A DNA stretch of 64,000 nucleotides from the NCBI GenBank assembly GCA_023701435.1, contig JAMPXB010000012.1, forward strand, positions 1 to 64,000, read 5' to 3'. Each line of letters begins with the position of its first letter. Position 1 is the first letter of the stretch. A program made the translations under genes and the position numbers. Shown here in pieces: positions 24,636 through 33,579 of this stretch. The DNA comes from Bacteriovoracaceae bacterium (GTDB taxonomy: Bacteria > Bdellovibrionota > Bacteriovoracia > Bacteriovoracales > Bacteriovoracaceae). The notes beneath the pieces were generated by a model that had not been told where the DNA came from, made no database searches, and saw only the letters and a program-made list of their open reading frames with translations.

Positions 24636-26254
24636 AAAATATACTCCATTTCAAAAGCATATACTGACTTTGTGTAAGCAAAGTTCTCATCATCCTTGGA
24701 ATCATTCTTCTGATAGTCGTATTTAAGGTTGGCCCGCCAGTTCTTTTTGAATGTCTTGGAAATTCTGGCACTCGGATTGATAAGGGCTTCTCTACCCCGA
24801 GCGTCCCTGTCATTAATAGGATCAGTGCTGGTGTAGCTTAAACCAAAACTGGGAGTGAACCAATCTTTCACCCGGGTCATAATCAAGTCCACTCTAAAGG
24901 TGAACGAGTCAGTATCAAAAAGATCGTCAGTCACACGCATCCGATCATAACTGGCATAAAAAAGGAGTGTATTAAGTTTTAAACTCTTTATTTGTTCGAA
25001 TACCAGACTGGAGGTATTTGAGTTTGAACTCTCGATATAACTATCCAGCATACGATGACGTAAACGAACTGTTGTTTCCCCGAAGTCCCAATAATTGAAG
25101 CGCTCACCGATCATAATCGCATGGGAGCGTGAGCTGAATTCCAGTTTTTCCTCCGCGTTCACATCCCGTCTTGCTTCGCTAAAATCATAATCAACGAGAA
25201 AAGCTGCCGGTTTTTTCCATAAGGTATGCTCATAAGCAGTGCGTACGGCAGGAGCGATCAGATAGTTGTCATTTCGATAAATTTCCGGCTCTCGATTGAA
25301 GTAATAAGTATTATTAAAACGCAGTTCGGGAGCAATGCTTATGTAGTCGCGGACATAAAAAGTATAGCGCCCAATAAGATCGGTCTTGGAATAAAGAGAG
25401 GCTTGCTTGGAAGAAGAAATTGTTGTCTGGGCCGGCGAAAATGTAACATTGGTGTCGTGTCCAAACTCCTGAGAAATTCTTAAGAAGTAAGGAGGATTTA
25501 AGGTCGGACGACCATTTCTTAACTGAAAAAGTATAAGATCGTACTTACGTTGCAATTTAACGATTTTCTCTCTGATCTGCGGCGCCAGGGCCGATTCTTT
25601 GTCTATTTCAAAGGCTTTTTCATATTGAGGAATGACATAAGTCTCAACCGACTTAAATGCATCTGATCTTTTTTCGACTTGCTCCAGATAGATATCCCCT
25701 ACCTGCATTTCAGCGGCTTGACGAACTTCTTGCGCCTCTTCCTCCGGCAGCTTGTCGATCGCTTTAAAGAAGGTAAAGGCCTTTTTTCGCTCACCCAGTT
25801 CTCTGGAAATAAATCCAATATAATAAAGCGATACTCCCCGTTTAAATTTTCTTTTCAGGGATTCCCGGAATTGAAGTCTGGACTCACTTAATTTGTCTGC
25901 GGCAAAGAGCGCCTGACCGTATTCATAATGGAGATCAACCGGAGCATAATCAAGGGCCAGGGACTTATCAAAACGGCCAATGGCTTCCGAAAAATCCTGA
26001 AGTCGGTTGTAGCAAATTCCCATCCAGTACTGGATAAGTCCAAGAGTTTCTCTATTAGGACTCGGTTCTTTAGAAAGACTCGTCTCAAGAGTTTTAAGCT
26101 CCTCTACTGTCGCCTGGTATTTCCCTTGAGAATAGTTTTCTACGGCCGTCTTGAAGAGATTGTTGCCAGTGGCCTGGGTAATTTCTAAAGAATCATCTTG
26201 CGCAAAAGCCGTCAAGGCCATGCCAAGAATTAGCATCCATGCTAAAAGTCTCAT
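24632..26254 (-). CDS. TPR plus outer-membrane beta-barrel protein
   Basis: 540 residues with signal peptide (MRLLAWMLILGMALTAFA). Residues about 30-250 are TPR-like helical repeats (YWMGICYNRLQDFSEAIGRF, LYYIGFISRELGERKKAF). The C-terminal half is an alternating beta-strand pattern ending YAFEMEYIF, an outer-membrane insertion signal with terminal Phe. The TPR-then-barrel layout is that of Slam-like or PgaA-like surface export proteins; the substrate is unknown. Preceded by a FecR-domain gene in the same operon. Confidence 0.72.
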   Translation of the reverse strand: MRLLAWMLILGMALTAFAQDDSLEITQATGNNLFKTAVENYSQGKYQATVEELKTLETSLSKEPSPNRETLGLIQYWMGICYNRLQDFSEAIGRFDKSLALDYAPVDLHYEYGQALFAADKLSESRLQFRESLKRKFKRGVSLYYIGFISRELGERKKAFTFFKAIDKLPEEEAQEVRQAAEMQVGDIYLEQVEKRSDAFKSVETYVIPQYEKAFEIDKESALAPQIREKIVKLQRKYDLILFQLRNGRPTLNPPYFLRISQEFGHDTNVTFSPAQTTISSSKQASLYSKTDLIGRYTFYVRDYISIAPELRFNNTYYFNREPEIYRNDNYLIAPAVRTAYEHTLWKKPAAFLVDYDFSEARRDVNAEEKLEFSSRSHAIMIGERFNYWDFGETTVRLRHRMLDSYIESSNSNTSSLVFEQIKSLKLNTLLFYASYDRMRVTDDLFDTDSFTFRVDLIMTRVKDWFTPSFGLSYTSTDPINDRDARGREALINPSARISKTFKKNWRANLKYDYQKNDSKDDENFAYTKSVYAFEMEYIF

Positions 26255-26293
26255 TAAATCCCTTAATCAAAAAACTTATATATAAATCTTAAT

Positions 26294-27550
26294 CTATTGA
26301 TTTGGTTTCGCACGGATAATCACATCCGAACTGGTCGAGATGGCCCGGGTTGGATCATTTGATCCGGTAAATCCACCAGTAGGAGCAAATCGAGTATCAA
26401 CAGTATTAGTTCCCGGAAGAGAAACATCTGTTAACACTGCTCCATCTAAAGGCTTATCTTCAGGCGCTATCGTTGTAGGAGATAGAGTCCCGCTTGCTAA
26501 CTGGCGGCCAGTTGGATCAAGTGTCTTTACTAAGATTTTCCCATCACTGGTGATTTCAATATTTTTAGGTGGAATATAATTGCCATCAGCTCCGACTTTA
26601 CCGGCTTCTTGTCCGGGAATATAAGTATTGGTATTGGCATCGAGCACACTTCCCGGACCTGGTGGAATAATCACACCCGAATCAATATGAACAAAGGAAC
26701 CATTGGCCGGCTTCACCAGATCACCTTTAACGAATCCATCCGGATCAGAAGAAGTAGGAGATTTGGTTTGCGAATCAACTGTTACCACTTGGGCAACTTC
26801 TGACTTAAGTACCTCTCCACTATTACTCACCTGCTGGCCATTAAGACCTGCTGGAACAACTGATTTTGCAGATTCATTATCGGTACTGCTTGGGCCCTTG
26901 TCCGCTGAAAAGTCCTGGTTTTTTTCCAGTTTTTCACGCTGTTGTACGTTCAAAAGAGAAGGAACTGTCGGCATCGGGCGATTGGCTTCCATGACCGAGA
27001 ATTCACCCGGAAACATACGAACACCACGGTCAACAATACTCTCTAATTTCGAAGACGAGACTTCACCTCGCTGTTCCAGCTTATTGAAGACAACTTCCCC
27101 TTCAAACAACACAGTCGACGTATTCGTACCATTGGTTGAGATCATGAAGTCCGTACCACGCACACCCATGACAGCGTTTTGTGTTTTAATGAAGAGCTTT
27201 GATTTATCTTTATTAATTTGTAAATAATCCTTGGAAACCTGAGAGCGGATTTTACCTTTCACCAGATCAATTACCCCTGAATCCTTGCCCGAGAAAGATT
27301 CAATCTTCATCTCAGAATTAGGACCCACGTTCATCTGGGACTTATCAACGAAAATTAATTTCACGAAACTTTTTTCATGAGTCTTAACAACAGCACCACT
27401 CTCTACCCAGTCATCAACCTTTAAAGGAGTGGTCTTCCCCAAGGTTAAAACATCTGCATCGCCTCTTACCAATTTGACCACCGCCACTTTAGGAGCTGCA
27501 AAGGCCGCTTGATAAAAGAAGACCATCAAAAACAGTGTGAAAAGTTTCAT
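26294..27550 (-). CDS. Secreted FecR-domain protein
   Basis: 418 residues. Signal peptide (MKLFTLFLMVFFYQAAFA) followed by a FecR domain (about 20-180): VRGDADVLTLGKTTPLKVDDWVESG, and LFIKTQNAVMGVRGTDFMIS with the family's 'T..a..gVRGT.F' block. The rest is low-complexity, Pro/Ser/Thr-rich, probably extended in the envelope. No sigma or anti-sigma membrane helix, so it is not a FecR regulator of the usual kind; stand-alone FecR domains of this type are common next to TPR/barrel proteins. Upstream gene of the operon. Confidence 0.8.
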   Translation of the reverse strand: MKLFTLFLMVFFYQAAFAAPKVAVVKLVRGDADVLTLGKTTPLKVDDWVESGAVVKTHEKSFVKLIFVDKSQMNVGPNSEMKIESFSGKDSGVIDLVKGKIRSQVSKDYLQINKDKSKLFIKTQNAVMGVRGTDFMISTNGTNTSTVLFEGEVVFNKLEQRGEVSSSKLESIVDRGVRMFPGEFSVMEANRPMPTVPSLLNVQQREKLEKNQDFSADKGPSSTDNESAKSVVPAGLNGQQVSNSGEVLKSEVAQVVTVDSQTKSPTSSDPDGFVKGDLVKPANGSFVHIDSGVIIPPGPGSVLDANTNTYIPGQEAGKVGADGNYIPPKNIEITSDGKILVKTLDPTGRQLASGTLSPTTIAPEDKPLDGAVLTDVSLPGTNTVDTRFAPTGGFTGSNDPTRAISTSSDVIIRAKPNQ

Positions 27551-27917
27551 ATGTTATTCCTGTTGTCCCAATGTTTGGGAAGTTCTTAATAATTATACCT
27601 CTATCTGAGCTGGCCTCAATCAAGGCAATATTTCTCCATATCTCGGTAAGTTACAAATCAAGTAAAGGTCTAAAGCGGCCCTTTTTAAGGATAGAGAGCT
27701 GAAGAGATTTATGAGTTAAAACAAGAATTTAGATCAAGCATTGCCCTATAAAGTTGTCACTTTGTTAGATCCTGGAAAAAGTCAATATGAAGGAGGACTT
27801 AAATAAAACGCGCGAATAGCCTGATCTTATTAGTAAAGTAAACTTTAATAACTTCCGAAAAGTTCAGAACCGAGATGCGGCCTAAAATAGGTTCAAACCG
27901 GAATTATTGGGAGTCTT
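27551..27917. other. 367-base non-coding region between divergent genes
   Basis: Separates the FecR gene (minus) from a large lipoprotein (plus). It holds two small inverted repeats, AAAGT-TGTC-ACTTT at 27750-27763 and TAAAGT-AA-ACTTTA at 27834-27847, which may be regulatory, and GGGAG before the downstream ATG. A 10-codon open frame with a good ribosome site near 27787 is too short to claim. No RNA gene recognised. Confidence 0.4.
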
Positions 27918-30041
27918 ATGAAAGGCCAATTATTTTCAACAATAGTGCTTCTGACTTTGCTATCCACCTTAGCTGGGTGTGGAGGAGCAGGTCAATCATC
28001 GGCGAAGCTTGAGGTCTCTAAGGCCTTTGCTATGACCAATCCCTATTTTGGCGGCGGCCTAATGATTCATGGATCAAGCTCCACAGGTCAGCACTTCACC
28101 CTCGCTCTAGACAGTAATCTGGAAAAGACAATTCAATTAGAAAATGGCACTTGGTCATTCTATGCCGTCGGTTGGGATGGAAATCAAAAATTTGTTGGTA
28201 ACAGACAGTGTGGAATGGTGACAAAAGAAATTTCTGCCAGCTCAGTGGTTGAACTCAATATGAACTCCACTATTTGCTCTGATCTGGTTTTTCAAAAAAA
28301 CGTTAAGCTCCACGAATTTAAAACGATCGCTTGTGGTACGTTTAATACTTACAACTTCACTACTAATACCTACTCTCCGATTTCTGCTTCAACTCCAGAT
28401 ACTTTCTGTAGTTCTCTACCAATGGAGATGAGAAGTGAGCTGAGTCATTATAAAATTGTGGCCCAGGAATCCTTCAAAGGGGTTCAAAAACCAGCCTTTG
28501 AATCACAATGTCTCTCAACCACAGGAGAAATTTTAGGACATCTTCCAGTAATTAAATTTCCTTTCCTCATTAAGGCCTATCGTTCACTTAGTGATTGCAA
28601 TAGCACTTTGGCCCGTCCTCTCATTTTCAATTTTCCAAATGGTATTGAAGCAGGTCACCCTGAGACTTTTGATCATCTGGCCCTGCAAAGTGGAACCGCA
28701 CCTGCTCAAACCAGACTCGTTCTTCCAAGTTCTATCAGTAAGAGAGGGAAATCTCTCTTCATGAACATGATTCCTCAATTTTTATGTGAGACCAGCGGAC
28801 TTAGTGATTGTTTTAAAAGTCCGGTCAGTACATATCATGTGAATGTTGATTGGTATGATAATTTTACTCAGCGTAAGTTACTCTTGAAAAACACTTCCGT
28901 TGCAACATGTCCTTCTATGTCTGCTAATTCAAAGTTCAGCTTCACTGGATGCGAAAATCAGGATGGGAATCTTTACGGCCACATGGCCCGCAATGGTGCT
29001 TACTGCTCCAGTGTCGCTTGTGCTGATACAGTTGTTATTGACTCTAAAACCATTTCAATCAAAACAACTGAAGCGGCCGGTAACTTCTATCTTTTTGATG
29101 AGGCCCTGCAAATTCTCGGTTTGCGAGTCATAGATAATACTGAGCATCCCTACTATCTTTTCCATTCTCTGCAAGACAATCATGACAGAATCTCAGGAGG
29201 AGGGAAACTCCGCCGCGTTCAGGAGCATTTGAGCTCAACAGGGATTCTCAGTTTAGTGAGAACGGGTCATACAAGTTGTAGTGCCCTGGCATCTGCGGTG
29301 GATGTTGCTTCTATCAGCTTGCCACCTCAGTCGGTATTTGACCCACATGAAGGAAAAAGTTTTGATATTGCGATCACTATCAGCAATGGTCTAACTTCAA
29401 CGGGTGGAACCATTTACGATTTAAAAATCGATTTTAAGGTCATGGCCGGTTCTCTCTTGGATGAGCAAGGCACTTTTAACCTGGTCTGCGGTAAACCCAT
29501 TGGAACATTTGAAACTGTTTCATTTAAAGACTCGGAGCTTGAGCGTGAGCTCATTAACTGGAATACAGACAATGTCGCAACCGCTGTTTTTGAATCGTAT
29601 TCTTATCAAAAAGAAAGCGATGGCACTCAAACAAGAGCGGAAGTTGTTAAGGCCCAAAAAACCAGTGCCACCGAGTTTTGGAGCAGAGCTGTTCAAATTG
29701 GCTCAGAATCTTTTGGGGCTTATGCTTCAGTCAGTGAACTTCACAAGGCCGGGGGAAAGATCTTCACCACTCGTCTTAGTCATTCAGACACAACAATGGC
29801 AACCTTACAAACCAGCATTGATACTCCTGTGGCAGAGAATCAGTTCATGACCGGAACAGCTGCTTCCTGTATGTTGGAGACCAACGCTGAAATTTACTCC
29901 ACACCAGCAAGTGGATGTTCTTTTGCTTATCCTTCAATTGTTAATCCTGAAACTTCCTCGGGGTTTATGATGAAAATAAGCAGCTTAATGGACCTCAATT
30001 CAGCGGCCCCTTTGATTCTGGAGCAATTCAGCTTGAAGTAA
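27918..30041 (+). CDS. Large surface lipoprotein of unknown function
   Basis: 707 residues. Lipobox LSTLAGC (Cys about 21), then a Ser/Thr/Asn-rich sequence with beta-strand-like alternation and about 15 scattered cysteines, consistent with an oxidised extracellular or periplasmic protein. No domain recognised. A GGGAG ribosome site precedes ATG 27918. Composition and size suggest a surface or adhesin-like protein; homologues would need searching to say more. Confidence 0.75.
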   Translation: MKGQLFSTIVLLTLLSTLAGCGGAGQSSAKLEVSKAFAMTNPYFGGGLMIHGSSSTGQHFTLALDSNLEKTIQLENGTWSFYAVGWDGNQKFVGNRQCGMVTKEISASSVVELNMNSTICSDLVFQKNVKLHEFKTIACGTFNTYNFTTNTYSPISASTPDTFCSSLPMEMRSELSHYKIVAQESFKGVQKPAFESQCLSTTGEILGHLPVIKFPFLIKAYRSLSDCNSTLARPLIFNFPNGIEAGHPETFDHLALQSGTAPAQTRLVLPSSISKRGKSLFMNMIPQFLCETSGLSDCFKSPVSTYHVNVDWYDNFTQRKLLLKNTSVATCPSMSANSKFSFTGCENQDGNLYGHMARNGAYCSSVACADTVVIDSKTISIKTTEAAGNFYLFDEALQILGLRVIDNTEHPYYLFHSLQDNHDRISGGGKLRRVQEHLSSTGILSLVRTGHTSCSALASAVDVASISLPPQSVFDPHEGKSFDIAITISNGLTSTGGTIYDLKIDFKVMAGSLLDEQGTFNLVCGKPIGTFETVSFKDSELERELINWNTDNVATAVFESYSYQKESDGTQTRAEVVKAQKTSATEFWSRAVQIGSESFGAYASVSELHKAGGKIFTTRLSHSDTTMATLQTSIDTPVAENQFMTGTAASCMLETNAEIYSTPASGCSFAYPSIVNPETSSGFMMKISSLMDLNSAAPLILEQFSLK

Positions 30042-30112
30042 GCATTGAAAAATCAACCAACGTATGGAATATTGCAGCAACTTTACTGAAAAACGCTATT
30101 AGGACTTAAATT

Positions 30113-30367
30113 ATGACCAATGTTCCTCCACAGCCTGCTAACTCCTTTCGTATTGCCCTAAATCTGGAATATCCAGAATCGCGCATGGACAATGTTCTTC
30201 TTAATGCTCTTAGAGAGCAGGATGAGAATGAAAAGCTGAAGAATATATCTCGTGGGGCCTTGAAAGAGCTCTTCAATAATAAACAGATTATGATTAAAGG
30301 TCAGCGTGCCAAATCTAACTCTTCCCTCGCGAAAGGTATTACTTACGTAGACATCCTGGGCTTTTAA
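30113..30367 (+). CDS. Small conserved-looking soluble protein, unknown
   Basis: 84 residues, no signal peptide, with a helical middle (NVLLNALREQDENEKLKN) and basic C-terminal part ending TYVDILGF. Possible ribosome site AGGA 11 bases upstream. It shares its stop-codon bases with the convergent gene (TTAA at 30364-30367). No family recognised. Confidence 0.6.
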   Translation: MTNVPPQPANSFRIALNLEYPESRMDNVLLNALREQDENEKLKNISRGALKELFNNKQIMIKGQRAKSNSSLAKGITYVDILGF

Positions 30368-30747
30368 GAGCAAAAACCCGCTCGTTTTAGCCTTTTCACG
30401 AAATCATGAACCTGATTTTTGGCACTAAGGTTCCAGCTGTTCCACTTGGTCTGACCTCGGTACATGGTGATATAATTCCTGGTCGATTTTTTCTCGAATT
30501 TTAGCGTGCATTTGCGGGCGATAATCTTTTCTTCACAGATACCCATATCCTGCAAATTCACCATTTCTTCCAGAAGGGCCTCCGCCGTAGTCTCCACCAT
30601 AGGTATTTTGGAATGAATGGCATTGCCGGAGGCAAACTCCACGACCCTGATACCAACCGAGAAGCCAGGTCTGATATCACAGGAACTTTCAGCAAAAGCC
30701 TGTAGATTCAAGAGCATAGAAAGAATCAAAAAAGAGAGCTTCTTCAT
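30364..30747 (-). CDS. Small secreted protein, unknown
   Basis: 127 residues with signal peptide (MKKLSFLILSMLLNLQAFA), then a compact domain with four cysteines (C23, C71, C79 and one two residues from the end), suggesting disulfides. Basic C-terminal third (VKRLKRAGFC). Secreted or periplasmic; no family recognised. Confidence 0.65.
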   Translation of the reverse strand: MKKLSFLILSMLLNLQAFAESSCDIRPGFSVGIRVVEFASGNAIHSKIPMVETTAEALLEEMVNLQDMGICEEKIIARKCTLKFEKKSTRNYITMYRGQTKWNSWNLSAKNQVHDFVKRLKRAGFCS

Positions 30748-30888
30748 TTCATAAACCTTAATTGAGTGTTCTTAAGGGTTATTTTAGGCAAATCCCTATT
30801 TTCTTCCACTGAAAGAGGCCTGGTTTGTAAATCTTGTTTTAAATGTCGAAACTTTAGCCAACTTTTTAAGAGTTATTAAAAAAAGATT

Positions 30889-30915
30889 TAAATTCCCGGC
30901 CGGAAGTTTCGATAA
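30889..30915 (+). promoter_or_regulatory. Sigma-28 (FliA)-like promoter before the FHA gene
   Basis: TAAA (30889-30892), 15-base spacer, TTCGATAA (30908-30915), against TAAA-N15-GCCGATAA: all of the -35 core and six of eight -10 bases match. Start codon 33 bases downstream with GAGGAG. Confidence 0.6.
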
Positions 30916-30948
30916 GGCTTAAGTAGAAACTGCGGAAGAGGAGTTAAC

Positions 30949-31281
30949 ATGCTGATAAAAGTTCAATTCGGCTCAGAGAAACCTGTAGAATACAGCTTTG
31001 ATAAAAATCAAATCGTCATTGGATCGAGCCTGTCTTGTGACGTTGTCATCAATAATCCTTCAGTTAAAAGTAGTCACCTACTCATCTCACAAGTGGGACG
31101 TTATTTTTACGTTCAGGATTTGGGCAGCAGCGACGGTAGCTACATAATGAATAACAAGCTTATTCCCGGTGAGAAATACCAATTTGCTACTTATTTCCCT
31201 GTCCAGATTACCGAAGGTATTTCAATTCATTTATGCAAGAATTCACTCAAAGCAACTGAACACATTGTTTCAGCTGCTTGA
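30949..31281 (+). CDS. Single FHA-domain protein
   Basis: 110 residues, essentially one forkhead-associated domain: IVIGSSLSCDVVINNPSVKSSH, then YFYVQDLGSSDGSYIMNN. FHA domains bind phosphothreonine peptides. The usual Gly-Arg pair is Gly25-Ser26 here, so the Arg contact to phosphate is missing; the Ser/His pair near 42-43 and the later Asn are kept. Binding may therefore be altered or phospho-independent. Cytoplasmic; probably under sigma-28. Confidence 0.85.
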   Translation: MLIKVQFGSEKPVEYSFDKNQIVIGSSLSCDVVINNPSVKSSHLLISQVGRYFYVQDLGSSDGSYIMNNKLIPGEKYQFATYFPVQITEGISIHLCKNSLKATEHIVSAA

Positions 31282-31288
31282 GCATGAA

Positions 31289-31921
31289 CTAAGCCTTTTT
31301 AAATTTACTCTTCATCCAGGGAATTAACATCGGAAGGATGGAGACAAAAATCACTCCAAAAATCACAATATGGAAATTTTTCTTCACAACGGGCAGGTTA
31401 CCAAAGAAGTGACCTGCCAGAATAAAAGTGAAGACCCATAGAATCGCCCCAATAATATTATAAGAGAAGAATTTCTTGTAATCCATTGTTCCGATCCCAG
31501 CGACAAATGGTGCAAAAGTTCGGACGATTGGAGCAAAACGAGCAGCAACAATCGTGAAAGGTCCCCACTTCGAGTAGAAATTTTGAGTCTGAACTAGATA
31601 CTCTTTCTTAAAGAAACGTCGATCCTGATCAAAGACCTTAGGCCCCAAATATTTTCCGATATGATAGTTAACAGTATCCCCTAGTATTCCAGCGATCGTT
31701 AAGCTCACTAAAAGAATCCACAGATCAAGTCCGTTTTCTATCGCCGTGAGAGCTCCCAGAGCAAACAGCAATGAATCTCCCGGTAAAAAAGGCGTCACCA
31801 CCAGACCGGTTTCACAGAAGATAACCAAAAACATCAGCACATAAATCCAAGGTCCAAACAGGGTAAGCCAGGCCACAAGATGTTGATCGAGATGAAGAAT
31901 AATATCTAATAATTGAGTCAT
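31289..31921 (-). CDS. DedA-family membrane protein (YqjA/YghB-like)
   Basis: 210 residues with the DedA/SNARE-associated core: FCETGLVVTPFLPGDSLLF with the Glu and Pro-Gly-Asp, and FAPIVRTFAPFVAGIG with the functional Arg. Members act as lipid (undecaprenyl phosphate or phospholipid) scramblases in the inner membrane, with charged residues in these positions. Five or six membrane segments. Single gene. Confidence 0.9.
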   Translation of the reverse strand: MTQLLDIILHLDQHLVAWLTLFGPWIYVLMFLVIFCETGLVVTPFLPGDSLLFALGALTAIENGLDLWILLVSLTIAGILGDTVNYHIGKYLGPKVFDQDRRFFKKEYLVQTQNFYSKWGPFTIVAARFAPIVRTFAPFVAGIGTMDYKKFFSYNIIGAILWVFTFILAGHFFGNLPVVKKNFHIVIFGVIFVSILPMLIPWMKSKFKKA

Positions 31922-31968
31922 TGAGTTTTCCTAAGATTTTCTTTGTGAGAAATCTTAGCAAACCTTCT

Positions 31969-32670
31969 CTAGGCACTCAAGACGATATGACATTTCTTTT
32001 TTAGGTATTCATAGGTATCCTGACTTAGGGCCATGTTTAGTGAGAGCCCTACCCGCACATCGCCACGCTTTAAATAATAGCCCTTAGGTGCCACATAACA
32101 GACAGTCCCCAGAATCTGATGGCGCAGAGGTTTTTGATCGATTGACTTAAGCCAGAAGTGATCATGCTTTTGGAGATAATCCCGATTAAAACTGGAAATT
32201 AAAATACCAAACCCTCTTTCGGAAACATCAATAATTCTAAGTTCCATCTCATAAGTCATTTCCCTGACCGATTTCTCCATGCGCTTAAGTGACAGAGATA
32301 TATCTGAAGAAAAAGGCAACACATACCTTTCCCCTTTTCTTTCTTCTAGTGCTCTGGCCTCTGTTGGATATTGGCAAATAAGTTTATCGCCCATGATCTT
32401 AAATTCCCCAGGCATCAGACGGAAAATCAGGTTTCGATAGCTCAATCTGACAAAGATCGACCGGGATGGATCAATCTCTAAATTTGTAGGTGTCCTGAAA
32501 ATCACCTTGTCACATTTCATATCAATGTAAATTTGGATAATTTGAGAGACATAGCGGCCATCATGTCCTGGGTGGGCCTGCCAGACGTCCCCTCCAAAAA
32601 GGATGGCCTTTTCAATGACAGAAATGATTTGAATGCGGTTATCGAGATTTTTTAAATCTGACATATCCAT
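31969..32670 (-). CDS. PilZ-domain protein, c-di-GMP receptor candidate
   Basis: 233 residues. C-terminal PilZ domain (about 108-225) with both c-di-GMP motifs: R111-xxx-R115 in ERKGERY and D148-x-S-x-x-G153 in DVSERGFGI. The N-terminal domain (1-105) is beta-rich, like the YcgR N-terminal barrel. No secretion signal. With a Tad-like pilus in the same window, a role in c-di-GMP control of surface behaviour is plausible but inferred. Confidence 0.88.
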   Translation of the reverse strand: MDMSDLKNLDNRIQIISVIEKAILFGGDVWQAHPGHDGRYVSQIIQIYIDMKCDKVIFRTPTNLEIDPSRSIFVRLSYRNLIFRLMPGEFKIMGDKLICQYPTEARALEERKGERYVLPFSSDISLSLKRMEKSVREMTYEMELRIIDVSERGFGILISSFNRDYLQKHDHFWLKSIDQKPLRHQILGTVCYVAPKGYYLKRGDVRVGLSLNMALSQDTYEYLKKKCHIVLSA

Positions 32671-32781
32671 AAAAACGTCCTGTTAAAAAGATGGATATAA
32701 AATGCTGATTAGTCTTTTCGTCCTTCTTGCTGGAAAAATTTAACCTATTGAAATTAGTGCCTTTTTGGGTAACCTAGGAAG

Positions 32782-33579
32782 ATGAATAAAATCCCTGTTA
32801 ACTTGAAGTTTGGACTTATGCTTCTGGCCTTTGCCGGTACCTTTTATTGGATGTTTTCCAAGCCGCTGATAGAGCAGGATTTAAGCTACCATTCATTTGT
32901 TGATGTACGCTCATTATGGGGAATCCCAAATGTTCAGAATGTGCTTACGAATGTCTTCTTTTTACTCGCAGGATTTTTAGGATTGTCAGCACTGACCGGT
33001 CATCAAATACAGACTCACAAATCCTGGTGGTGGTTCTTTGTCAGTATTGTTTTGGTGGCCCCCGGATCGGCTTACTACCACTGGGAACCAAACAATACGA
33101 CACTGGTGTGGGATCGTCTTCCTATGAGCATGGGATTCATGGCCCTTTATATCGTGCTTTTATCCGAACACATCTCTTTAAAATTTGAGAAGTTTTTATA
33201 CTTTGCCCTTTTCATTGGTCTTCTTAGTATCGGAGTCTGGGTCTTTACCACTGATCTGAGGTTTTATTTCTGGATTCAATTCAGCTCTTTTCTTACGATT
33301 CCCATGATCTTGTTTCTCTTCCCAAGTTCTTACAGTAAAAAATATTGGTACTTCATCACGCTGGTGATTTACGGTCTCGCTAAATGGGTCGAGGTTCTAG
33401 ATCGGGAGATTTATTACTTTACCAGTGAACTGATAAGCGGCCATGCTTTAAAGCATATTCTGGCCGCTCTCGGATTGGCGGGTCTGTGGTGGATGGTCAA
33501 AACAAGAAAAGAAATGTCACAGACAATTTCCACTTGGAACGTAGCTGATGCCTCCCCGGCGTTCGAGAAGACGCTTTAA
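32782..33579 (+). CDS. CREST-family membrane hydrolase (alkaline ceramidase-like)
   Basis: 265 residues, about seven membrane helices. Conserved CREST features: D..S in FVDVRSLWGIPNVQNVLTN, GSAYYHWEPNNTTLVWDRLP with the His and Asp, and a late GHALKHILAALG with two His. In alkaline ceramidases these His/Asp residues bind zinc. Substrate unknown; a membrane lipid or ceramide amide is expected. AGGAAG precedes ATG 32782. Its 3' end overlaps the convergent peptidase gene by 63 bases. Confidence 0.75.
   Translation: MNKIPVNLKFGLMLLAFAGTFYWMFSKPLIEQDLSYHSFVDVRSLWGIPNVQNVLTNVFFLLAGFLGLSALTGHQIQTHKSWWWFFVSIVLVAPGSAYYHWEPNNTTLVWDRLPMSMGFMALYIVLLSEHISLKFEKFLYFALFIGLLSIGVWVFTTDLRFYFWIQFSSFLTIPMILFLFPSSYSKKYWYFITLVIYGLAKWVEVLDREIYYFTSELISGHALKHILAALGLAGLWWMVKTRKEMSQTISTWNVADASPAFEKTL

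Noticed and set aside
27787-27820. Ten-codon open frame with a good ribosome site
   Set aside because: Too short, ends at once, and no related sequence pattern; could be a leader peptide but nothing supports it.
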